Assembly: GCA_947589155.1 (NCBI GenBank)
Contig: CANQBH010000001.1
Coordinates: 124,001 to 188,000 of the forward strand
DNA from: an uncultured Lachnospiraceae bacterium
GTDB lineage: Bacteria > Bacillota > Clostridia > Lachnospirales > Lachnospiraceae
Direction of reading: 5' to 3'
DNA length: 64,000 nucleotides
This document shows, piece by piece, positions 8,475 to 15,167 of the stretch (its first letter is position 1; each line of letters starts with the position of its first letter). The translations under genes and the position numbers were made by a program. Under the pieces are notes generated by a model. That model ran no database searches, was not told the origin of the DNA, and was given only the letters and a program-made list of their open reading frames with translations.

Positions 8475-9176
8475 ATGAAAAAAATAAAAAAAGACGCCGC
8501 AGTGAAAACGCTGCTGCTTATCGTATTGGGCGCGGCGATCGTCGCGGCGGGATTTTCCATCTCGCAGAGCCGCAAAGAAGCGGATTTTCGCGAGTGTGCA
8601 AAAGAAACGGTATTTACGCTGAACGGCGAGGAAGTGCCTCTGGAGGAGATCGCTTTTTATGTCGCATACGAGGAGCGCGTGGTGGAAGAACAGGCCATGA
8701 TCTACTATCCGGAAAACACACGGGACTATTGGAACCTCCATGTGGACGGTACGTTCGTGCAGTTAAAAGCAAAAGAAGCCGCGCTGGGGATGGCCGTTCA
8801 CGACCGGCTGTTCTATCAGAAGGCGTGTCAGGAGGGCCTCGCCTTGGATTCGGAGGAGCAGCGCGCCTGTGAGAACGCGGTCACGGATTTTTGGATGGAT
8901 CTGTTGGACGGGCAGCAGGAAAACCTGCCGGTCTCCGACGAATATATCGTCGAGGCGATCCGACGCGCGGCGCTGGCGCAGAAATACCAGCAGGAACTCG
9001 CGGAGAAAGAAGGCGTATCCTTTGCGTCGTATAACTGGGACGGAAGCCGTTACGAAGCGCTCGAGGAAGAACAGGACCTGGAGATCAGGACGTCGCTTTG
9101 GGACAGGATCAATGTAGGAAACGTGACGCTGCGCCACGGGAGCGCGGACGCCGTAAACGGGCGTTCTCTCAAATAA
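8475..9176 (+). CDS. Membrane-anchored protein resembling a SurA/PrsA N-terminal domain
   Basis: A 233-residue protein with an N-terminal transmembrane or signal-anchor segment (about 11-29, LLLIVLGAAIVAAGFSI), then an extracellular part. The stretch FTLNGEEVPLEEIAFYVAYEE (shown here in pieces: FTLNGEEVPL at about 46) is the typical opening of SurA/PrsA-type chaperone domains, and the helical remainder fits, but I see no parvulin PPIase domain. It is adjacent to the NlpC/P60 gene, suggesting co-expression and perhaps assistance in folding secreted hydrolases. That role is inferred. Confidence 0.65.
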   Translation: MKKIKKDAAVKTLLLIVLGAAIVAAGFSISQSRKEADFRECAKETVFTLNGEEVPLEEIAFYVAYEERVVEEQAMIYYPENTRDYWNLHVDGTFVQLKAKEAALGMAVHDRLFYQKACQEGLALDSEEQRACENAVTDFWMDLLDGQQENLPVSDEYIVEAIRRAALAQKYQQELAEKEGVSFASYNWDGSRYEALEEEQDLEIRTSLWDRINVGNVTLRHGSADAVNGRSLK

Positions 9177-9204
9177 GGGCGGCGTCCGGGAAAGACGGGA
9201 GCAT

Positions 9205-10074
9205 ATGAAACTGGGAAGGAACGACCCATGCTGGTGTGGGAGCGGAAGAAAATACAAACAGTGCCACGAGGCGTTTGACCATAAGATCGAGTCCATGGCG
9301 CGGCAGGGACATATCGTGCCGTCGCACAGCATCATCAAAACGCCGGAGCAGATCGAAGGAATCAAAGAAAGCGCAAAGATCAACATCGCCTGTCTGGACG
9401 AGGTGGCCGCGCAGATTCATGTGGGGATGTCCACGCAGGAGATCGACGATATCGTCTACCGCGTGACGACCGAGATGGGAGGGATCCCCGCGACGCTGCA
9501 TTACGAGGGCTATCCCAAGAGCGTCTGCACGTCCGTCAACGATCAGGTCTGCCACGGGATCCCATCGGAACAGGTGATCTTACAGGACGGCGACATCGTC
9601 AACGTGGACTGCTCCACTATCTTAAACGGCTATTATTCCGATTCCTCGCGGATGTTCATGCTCGGGAACGTCAGCGAGGAAGATCAGAAACTGGTCCGCG
9701 TGGCGAAGGAATGTGTGGATCTTGCGCTAAAGGAAGTCAGGCCGTGGGGATTCATCGGCGATCTGGGAGCCGTGATCCTTGCGCACGCCGCGGAAAACGG
9801 CTATACCGTCGTGCGGGAGATCGGCGGCCACGGCTGCGGCCTGGATTTTCACGAGGATCCTTGGATCGGCTATCACACGAAGCGCGGCGAGGAGATGCTC
9901 ATGGTTCCGGGCATGACGTTTACGATCGAACCGATGATCAACGCCGGAACGCAGCGGATCTACACCGATCAGGAAAACGGCTGGGAGGTCTATACGCTGG
10001 ACGGCGAGGATTCCGCGCAGTGGGAATATCAGGTCGCCGTGACCGAAGACGGCGCGCAGATCCTTTCCTACTGA
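9205..10074 (+). CDS. map: Methionine aminopeptidase, type I, with N-terminal SEC-C zinc motif
   Basis: Removes the initiator methionine from nascent proteins. The 289-residue protein begins with a SEC-C type zinc knuckle, PCWCGSGRKYKQCH (residues 8-21), as in the MetAP 1c group. The pita-bread catalytic domain follows, with metal ligands visible in VNVDCSTILNGYYSDSSRMF-type text (two Asp, about 133 and 144), GHGCGLDFHEDPW (His, about 208), MTFTIEPMI (Glu, about 242) and the final Glu in SAQWEYQVAVTEDG (about 273). Family members are mononuclear or dinuclear metal enzymes. The gene lies 28 bp after the SurA-like gene with no terminator between. Confidence 0.93.
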   Translation: MKLGRNDPCWCGSGRKYKQCHEAFDHKIESMARQGHIVPSHSIIKTPEQIEGIKESAKINIACLDEVAAQIHVGMSTQEIDDIVYRVTTEMGGIPATLHYEGYPKSVCTSVNDQVCHGIPSEQVILQDGDIVNVDCSTILNGYYSDSSRMFMLGNVSEEDQKLVRVAKECVDLALKEVRPWGFIGDLGAVILAHAAENGYTVVREIGGHGCGLDFHEDPWIGYHTKRGEEMLMVPGMTFTIEPMINAGTQRIYTDQENGWEVYTLDGEDSAQWEYQVAVTEDGAQILSY

Positions 10075-10086
10075 CGGAGGCGCGCG

Positions 10087-11298
10087 ATGGAAAAGATATT
10101 ACTCGCCCATACACGGGAACTCTGTTATTATTCCGGCAGTTTTTTTCTGCGCAAACTGACGCAGGCGCTGCGCACGCTCGGCGTCGAAGCGGAATATATT
10201 TCCGTGCCGGAGGAGCGCGACTGGGCGCTTTTGGAAGAACGGATCGGAAAGTCTTACGACGCCGTCGTGGATATCAATTCCAAACTGCCTTATCTTCTGG
10301 ACGGCGGGACGCGTCTGCTGGATCGGATGAACGCCCCGTTCTTTAATTATATTCTGGATCATCCCCTGTATCATCACCCGGGCCTTGTCTTCCCGCTGAA
10401 AGATTACCATGCGATCGGGATCGATCGGGAACACTGCGCCTATATGTGGCGGTACTATCCGCACTTAAAGAGCGTGACGTTCCTGCCCGTGGGTGCTACG
10501 CGCGCGGAGCGGCTTCAGCCTTACGGTAGCCGGAAGATCCCGTTGCTCTTTGCCGGAACGTATCAGGATGAGGACGGGATCATGGAGGCGTTTTGCGAAT
10601 TGTGCAAACGCCTGCTTCCCGCAGAAAGGGCGTCGGACCTGCAGCGCCTCGGCGAAGCGGTCATCGAGAGGATGCTTGCCGGAGACGGGGAGCGCGAGGC
10701 CGTCATGGAGCGGATCGTTGAGGAACTGGTGACGGAAGACGATCTCGCGGAAAAGCGCTACGGCGTCTCGGAGTTCCCACTTCTGATGAACGAGCTGTAC
10801 CATGCGGATCAGTATGTCCGCAACGTCCGCCGCAGGCGGGTGCTGGAAGACGCGGCAAAAGAGACGGAACTGACCGTGATCGGCGAAGGCTGGGAAGGGA
10901 CGCCGCTGGCGGAAAACCGCCGCGTCTCCCTGCTCGGCGCGAAAAAGATCGGGGAGACGTTTGCCTATATGGCCGACAGCCGCGCGGTGCTGGACGTGAA
11001 TCCGCTGTTTGCAAGCGGCGTGCATGACCGCGTCAGTTCCGCGATGCGAAACGGCGCGCTGGTTCTAAGCGATATGTCAAAAGACGCTGCGGGAGGCTTT
11101 ACGCCGGGGCAAACCTATCTTTCGTACCGCAGCTGGGAGAAAGGCGGGATCGGAGAGGCATTGGCGCAGACAGAGTCCGCGGAAGCGGAAGCAATCGCGG
11201 AGCGGGGAAGGCGGCTGGCTGAAAAAGAATATTCATGGGAGGCCGCGGCAAAGCGGCTGCTGGAACTGATCCGGCGGACGAACGGAAAAAGAATGTGA
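10087..11298 (+). CDS. CgeB-like glycosyltransferase
   Basis: A 403-residue protein with the layout of the CgeB/YkvP group of GT-B glycosyltransferases: an N-terminal domain (LLAHTRELCYYSGSFFLRKL, YDAVVDINSKLPY) and a C-terminal sugar-nucleotide-binding half (VIGEGWEGTPL, VSLLGAKKIGETFAYM, VLDVNPLFASGVHDRVSSAM, a signature of the family). CgeB itself takes part in spore-crust glycosylation. The location directly before dipicolinate synthase genes fits a late sporulation role, but a terminator separates them and the acceptor is unknown. A GGAGG lies a few bases before the ATG. Confidence 0.72.
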   Translation: MEKILLAHTRELCYYSGSFFLRKLTQALRTLGVEAEYISVPEERDWALLEERIGKSYDAVVDINSKLPYLLDGGTRLLDRMNAPFFNYILDHPLYHHPGLVFPLKDYHAIGIDREHCAYMWRYYPHLKSVTFLPVGATRAERLQPYGSRKIPLLFAGTYQDEDGIMEAFCELCKRLLPAERASDLQRLGEAVIERMLAGDGEREAVMERIVEELVTEDDLAEKRYGVSEFPLLMNELYHADQYVRNVRRRRVLEDAAKETELTVIGEGWEGTPLAENRRVSLLGAKKIGETFAYMADSRAVLDVNPLFASGVHDRVSSAMRNGALVLSDMSKDAAGGFTPGQTYLSYRSWEKGGIGEALAQTESAEAEAIAERGRRLAEKEYSWEAAAKRLLELIRRTNGKRM

Positions 11299-11316
11299 GG
11301 ACACATTCTTTTTTTT
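11286..11316 (+). terminator. Terminator overlapping the stop codon of the CgeB-like gene
   Basis: AAAAAGAATGTG (11286-11297) pairs perfectly with CACATTCTTTTT (11302-11313), with a four-base loop and a T run. The stop codon TGA (11296-11298) is inside the hairpin. Confidence 0.85.
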
Positions 11317-11329
11317 ATGGCATAAGATA
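11303..11329 (+). promoter_or_regulatory. Possible sigma-K-like promoter of dpaAB
   Basis: AC (11303-11304), 16-bp spacer, CATAAGATA (11321-11329). The -10 fits the B. subtilis sigma-K pattern CATAnnnTA, and spoVFAB is a known sigma-K target there. The predicted leader before the ribosome binding site (GGAGG, 11336-11340) would be only a few bases. Confidence 0.5.
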
Positions 11330-11346
11330 AAGCATGGAGGTGGCTT

Positions 11347-12204
11347 ATGGAAATATCGCAGACCGTTTCTAAGGAAAAAAGAACCGGCATTTTTATTGTG
11401 GACGACCGGCAGGTCTATATGGAAAAAATGTTGAAAGAGAAAGGTTACGGGACCTGCTCATGGGATCTGCGGGAGGGCGAACTCCCGCCGGAGGACGAGG
11501 AGATCTGGAAAAGCGAGATCCTGCTCCTTCCCGTTCCGGTCAGCAGGATCAGGGAACAGATGATATTGTACCAGAGGATACACAGGAACCGTGAGACCTT
11601 AGAACTGTGCATAGGCGGGATATTTCCCACGGAATTACAGGAGGTGCTCCTGCAGGATCAGGTGCCGTGGCTGGATGTTCTAAAGGATAAGACGGTGGCA
11701 AAAAAGAATGCCGTTGCGACCGCGGAAGGGGCGATTGCCGAACTCAGCAGGATGATGCCGGTCAATATTGAACGATCTCATATCATTGTCATGGGGTTCG
11801 GGAACTGCGCCCGCCCGATCGCGGAAAAACTCTACTGCATGGGCGCGAAGATCTCCGTCGTGGCGCGGAGCGAGAAGGCGCTTTCCATGGCGCATTACTA
11901 CGGATATATGGACTATCCGATGGACGCCTGTATCCCGTTCGACGAAGCGGACGCGGTCATCAATACGATACCGGCTTTTGTGATCACGGCAAAGGAGATC
12001 GACCGTCTCAAAGAGGATGCCGTCGTGCTGGATATCGCCTCCGCGCCGGGCGGATGTGACATGGGATACTGCAAAAAGAAGGGTGTTGCTTGCAAACTGG
12101 CGCTCGGACTGCCGGGAATCTATGCGCCGAAGACCAGCGCCGAGATCCTGTTAGAAGCCATGCCTTTCGGCTATAAGCCAAGCGAAAACAAATGGAAATC
12201 TTAG
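11347..12204 (+). CDS. dpaA: Dipicolinate synthase subunit A
   Basis: With DpaB, makes dipicolinic acid from dihydroxytetrahydrodipicolinate in the mother cell during sporulation. The 285-residue protein has an N-terminal substrate domain (LLLPVPVSRIREQ, LCIGGIFP) and a Rossmann NAD(P)-binding domain with VMGFGNCARPIAEKL (about 142-156), followed by VVARSEKALSMA, INTIPAFVI and DIASAPGGCD, all characteristic of DpaA/SpoVFA. The length matches the family. Its 3' end is followed 11 bp later by dpaB. In Bacillus these genes sit with asd and dapG; here they stand alone. Confidence 0.93.
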   Translation: MEISQTVSKEKRTGIFIVDDRQVYMEKMLKEKGYGTCSWDLREGELPPEDEEIWKSEILLLPVPVSRIREQMILYQRIHRNRETLELCIGGIFPTELQEVLLQDQVPWLDVLKDKTVAKKNAVATAEGAIAELSRMMPVNIERSHIIVMGFGNCARPIAEKLYCMGAKISVVARSEKALSMAHYYGYMDYPMDACIPFDEADAVINTIPAFVITAKEIDRLKEDAVVLDIASAPGGCDMGYCKKKGVACKLALGLPGIYAPKTSAEILLEAMPFGYKPSENKWKS

Positions 12205-12215
12205 AGGAAGGGAAC

Positions 12216-12797
12216 ATGATGGATTTTTCAAACCGTACCATTGGCTTTGGTATAACAGGGTCCTTTTGCACGCATGAGAAGATCAAAACGGAGATACGAA
12301 GGCTGAAAGATCTTGGGGCGGACGTCGTTCCGATCTTTTCCTATCAGACGATGCAGACCGACACCCGCTTCGGGAAAGCGGAGGATTTTGTCTGCGAAGT
12401 CTGTAAGATCACGGGAAACGAGGGAATCCGTTCGATCGCCGAAGCGGAGCCCGTCGGGCCGAAGAAACTGCTCGATGTCATGGTGATCGCGCCGTGCACC
12501 GGAAATTCCCTCGCAAAACTTCAGGCCGGCATTTCCGATACGCCGGTGCTGATGGCTGCCAAAGCCCATATGCGAAACAACCGCCCGCTCGTCGTCTCGA
12601 TCTCCACGAACGACGCGCTGGGGATAAATTTTAAGAACATCGGCGCGCTCATGCACATGAAGAACATTTATTTCGTACCGTTCGGACAGGACAATTATCA
12701 GAGCAAGCCGTCTTCGATGATCGCAAAGACGGAACTGCTCGCGGATACGGTCGCGGCGGCTCTGGAGGGGAAGCAGCTGCAGCCGATCCTGCGCTAG
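12216..12797 (+). CDS. dpaB: Dipicolinate synthase subunit B
   Basis: Flavoprotein-like second subunit of dipicolinate synthase, 193 residues from the chosen start. It shows GFGITGSFCTHEKI near the N-terminus and the flavoprotein-type loop VIAPCTGNSLAKLQAGISDT (about 90-110), then TNDALGINFKNIG and VPFGQDNY. The ATG at 12216 follows AGAGGAAGGGA; an upstream in-frame ATG at 12192 lies inside dpaA and lacks a binding site. Together with dpaA it shows that the organism can make spore dipicolinate. Confidence 0.93.
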   Translation: MMDFSNRTIGFGITGSFCTHEKIKTEIRRLKDLGADVVPIFSYQTMQTDTRFGKAEDFVCEVCKITGNEGIRSIAEAEPVGPKKLLDVMVIAPCTGNSLAKLQAGISDTPVLMAAKAHMRNNRPLVVSISTNDALGINFKNIGALMHMKNIYFVPFGQDNYQSKPSSMIAKTELLADTVAAALEGKQLQPILR

Positions 12798-12800
12798 TGA

Positions 12801-12834
12801 AAAAAGACGTCTGCGGCCAAACAGACGTCTTTTT
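12801..12834. terminator. Bidirectional terminator between dpaB and the asnB-like gene
   Basis: AAAAGACGTCTG (12802-12813) and CAGACGTCTTTT (12822-12833) form a perfect 12-bp stem with A and T flanks on the two sides, so it can end both convergent transcripts. Confidence 0.9.
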
Positions 12835-12841
12835 GCCGTCT

Positions 12842-14686
12842 TTAGTAGGAAACGTGATATTCGCGGAGCCAGTAATTGACCTGAAGGTAATACGCAAGAA
12901 GCTGCGGGCCGGCCATCAGCTGTCCGTACCAGGGCTTGCCGTAATCCTTCGGCGAGTCGCAGAAACGCAGCGTCTTCTGCGGATCGATGAAATCGTTGAT
13001 CGGCTGGTGCGTAGCGTGCAGGATGCGGCGGATCTCCTTGCAGAGGATCTGCTCGTATTCCGGATGATAATTTTTCGGATACGGGCTCTTTTTCCGCTGG
13101 CAGACGGAATCCGGCAGATACGGCCGCGCGATCTGTTTCAGGAGATGTTTGACGTCTCCGTCTTTTGCCTTCATTTCCCAAGGGACGTTATAGAGATAGT
13201 CCACCAGATCCAGATCCGCAAACGGTACGAGCGCTTCCATCCTGCAGAGGGCGGCGGCGCGGTCCATGCGGTCCAGAAGCGTCTGCATAAAATACTGCGT
13301 CGTCAGGACAAAGAGTTTGCGGTGCAGTTTCGTATCCGCGGAGTCTTCCGGAAGACAGGAGACCTGACGGCAGGCGCTGCGGTAGACCTGATCGATGTAC
13401 TGTTCCATGGACAGACGCTCGATCCATTCTTCTTTCAGCAGCATTTTGCGCGGGGACGGATCCATGGTCCACGGGAAGGTGTCCGCATGGCGCATGTTGT
13501 CCTTGTGGTACCACGGATAGCCGCAGAAGACTTCGTCGGCGCATTCGCCGGTGAACGCCACGCGGTGGCGCTGCGCGACCTGACGGCAGAAATAGATGAG
13601 CGAGGAGGAAATGTCCGCCATGCAGGGGCCGTCGTGCGCAAGGACGGCGTCGCTGAGCAGAGCGGCCTGCGCGGAGGCGCTGCACTCAAGGAAGGTGTGG
13701 GAACTTTGCAGATGTTCCGTCATCGCGAGGACGTAGGGCTTGTCGAGGCTCGGCTGGAAACTGTTCGCGGAAAAATATCTGCCGCTTTCTGAAAAGTCAA
13801 AGGAATAGGTCGCCAGCGGCGTGTTCTCCTGCCGCTCGCGGTCGACGAGCGCCGTGACGACGGACGAATCCAGCCCGCCGGAGAGCAGGCAGCAGTTTGC
13901 GGCGTCGGCGCGGTACTGTTTGCGGACGGCTTCTTTTAACAGATAGGCCGCGTGGTCGATGGTCTCCTCATAGGATTCTTCATGACGGCGCGCCTGCAGA
14001 TGCCAGAAAGGCGTCTCCGTGCAATGGCCGCCGGAGAACGTTACGACGCAGCCCGGCCGCACCTCTTCGATCCCGCGGTACGGCGTTGCGCCCGGCACGT
14101 GCGCGGGTCCTAGCGTAAAGACCTGATGGACGCCGCGCAGATCCATGTGCGCTTCGGTATCCGGATAGGCGAGGATCCCCTTGATCTCGGACGCAAAGAG
14201 AAAAAGATCCTTCCGCTGATGATAGAACAGCGGCTTGATCCCCATCGGGTCGCGGAACAGCAGGAGCCTGTGCGAGCGGATGTCGGCGACGGCAATGGAA
14301 AAACCGCCGCGGAGCAGACCGGCGAAGCGTTCCCCGTACAGATGGTAGAGGTGCAGCAGGATCTCCGCGTGGGTCATGCCCGTTGCGGAAATGTTCTGCG
14401 CGCTCAGGCGGGAACGCAGCTGGTCATAGTTGTAAACGCCGTCCTGAAAGGAGATGTAGAGATGGGACAAAGGCCCTTTGCCCTGCACGGGCGCGAGTTT
14501 ACGGCTTTCTTCATCGGTGAACAGGCCGTTATACATCAGGATGCCGTCCGGCGTTGTCATGCGGTAAGAACAGTCAGGCCCGCGGTAGGCCATACGCTTT
14601 AGTATGCGGTCGGCAGTGCGCTCCAACTGCGGGTGCGCCTGCGCGTTTTGAAATTCAGGCGAAAAAAATCCTGCAATACTACTCAT
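12842..14686 (-). CDS. Asparagine-synthetase-like protein with inactive glutaminase domain
   Basis: 614 residues in the two-domain layout of AsnB: N-terminal class II amidotransferase (1 to about 210) and C-terminal ATP-PPi synthetase. The synthetase part has its signatures: PP-loop LSGGLDSS (268-275), FTGECADEVFCGY and RKKSPYPK. The glutaminase part does not. AsnB proteins start MC; this one starts MSSIAGFF, so the nucleophile Cys is Ser. The usual N-G-E of the oxyanion hole reads Q-D-G (81-83), and the positions of the substrate Arg and Asp also differ. It should therefore use free ammonia, or activate another acceptor. The ATG at 14686 is set by GGAGG; the extension to 14713 adds no Cys. 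It may be read through from the TSCPD gene. Confidence 0.85.
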   Translation of the reverse strand: MSSIAGFFSPEFQNAQAHPQLERTADRILKRMAYRGPDCSYRMTTPDGILMYNGLFTDEESRKLAPVQGKGPLSHLYISFQDGVYNYDQLRSRLSAQNISATGMTHAEILLHLYHLYGERFAGLLRGGFSIAVADIRSHRLLLFRDPMGIKPLFYHQRKDLFLFASEIKGILAYPDTEAHMDLRGVHQVFTLGPAHVPGATPYRGIEEVRPGCVVTFSGGHCTETPFWHLQARRHEESYEETIDHAAYLLKEAVRKQYRADAANCCLLSGGLDSSVVTALVDRERQENTPLATYSFDFSESGRYFSANSFQPSLDKPYVLAMTEHLQSSHTFLECSASAQAALLSDAVLAHDGPCMADISSSLIYFCRQVAQRHRVAFTGECADEVFCGYPWYHKDNMRHADTFPWTMDPSPRKMLLKEEWIERLSMEQYIDQVYRSACRQVSCLPEDSADTKLHRKLFVLTTQYFMQTLLDRMDRAAALCRMEALVPFADLDLVDYLYNVPWEMKAKDGDVKHLLKQIARPYLPDSVCQRKKSPYPKNYHPEYEQILCKEIRRILHATHQPINDFIDPQKTLRFCDSPKDYGKPWYGQLMAGPQLLAYYLQVNYWLREYHVSY

Positions 14687-14690
14687 AGAT

Positions 14691-14733
14691 CCTCCAAAAA
14701 GTTTTCTAGTCATACTTTATGAAAACTTGGAGG
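14691..14733 (-). promoter_or_regulatory. Leader hairpin able to mask the ribosome binding site of the asnB-like gene
   Basis: In the minus-strand transcript CCTCCAA (14733-14727) pairs with TTGGAGG (14697-14691), and GTTTTC (14726-14721) with GAAAAC (14706-14701), with a three-base bulge. The second arm contains the GGAGG used by the gene. It could act as a translational switch; a weak terminator for the TSCPD gene is the alternative. Confidence 0.5.
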
Positions 14734-14751
14734 TTTCTATGCCTCTGCGCG

Positions 14752-15021
14752 CTAGTTCACAGACTGCGCGAGGTTTTCCTCATAGGCGGCACGGAGCGCT
14801 TTTGCGAGCTGATCGCCGCAGGATGTGCCTTTTCCGTTGCAGGAAATGCCGCTGATCCTTTTTTCCACTTCTTCCACGGTCATGCCCTCCACGAGTTTTG
14901 GGATGGCCTGAAGGTTGCCATTGCAGCCGCCGGTGAACCGGACGTTTTTGACGATGTTGCCGTCAAGTTCCACTTCGATCAGGGACGAACAGGTCCCTTT
15001 TGTCTTATACAGATAACTCAT
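14752..15021 (-). CDS. TSCPD domain protein (TIGR03905-like)
   Basis: An 89-residue protein of the small TSCPD family, whose domain also ends some class II-type ribonucleotide reductases. Conserved cysteines are visible in KTKGTCSSLIEVEL (about 10), FTGGCNGNLQAI (about 33) and the paired ISCNGKGTSCGDQLAKAL (about 62-70), which could bind a metal. Function in the stand-alone form is unknown. AGGAGGT precedes the ATG. It lies 65 bp upstream of the asnB-like gene on the same strand, with only the leader hairpin between, so the two may form an operon. Confidence 0.85.
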   Translation of the reverse strand: MSYLYKTKGTCSSLIEVELDGNIVKNVRFTGGCNGNLQAIPKLVEGMTVEEVEKRISGISCNGKGTSCGDQLAKALRAAYEENLAQSVN

Positions 15022-15049
15022 ATCCTACCTCCTGTGTGTTTCTTGCCTA

Positions 15050-15078
15050 ATCATAGCACCGTTTTGCGCGTATCTCAA
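15050..15078 (-). promoter_or_regulatory. Probable sigma-A promoter of the TSCPD gene
   Basis: Minus strand: TTGAGA (15078-15073), 17-bp spacer, TATGAT (15055-15050). It is divergent from the secA promoter. Confidence 0.65.
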
Positions 15079-15100
15079 GCAAAATACCGCAGATAAAGTG

Positions 15101-15129
15101 TTGTTTCAAAGAAAAAAGAGTGATAAAAT
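15101..15129 (+). promoter_or_regulatory. Probable sigma-A promoter of secA
   Basis: TTGTTT (15101-15106), 17-bp spacer, TAAAAT (15124-15129), about 40 bp before the secA start. Confidence 0.55.
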
Positions 15130-15167
15130 GTGTTGTTAGTGATATTGCTATTTGAAGGAGAAAACAG

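Noticed and set aside
12228-13792. Overlapping frames on both strands around dpaB and the asnB-like gene
   Set aside because: They cross a strong bidirectional terminator and run antisense to two well-supported genes.
15022-15167. Riboswitch in the gap between the TSCPD gene and secA
   Set aside because: The space is filled by two divergent promoters and I see no conserved stem set.
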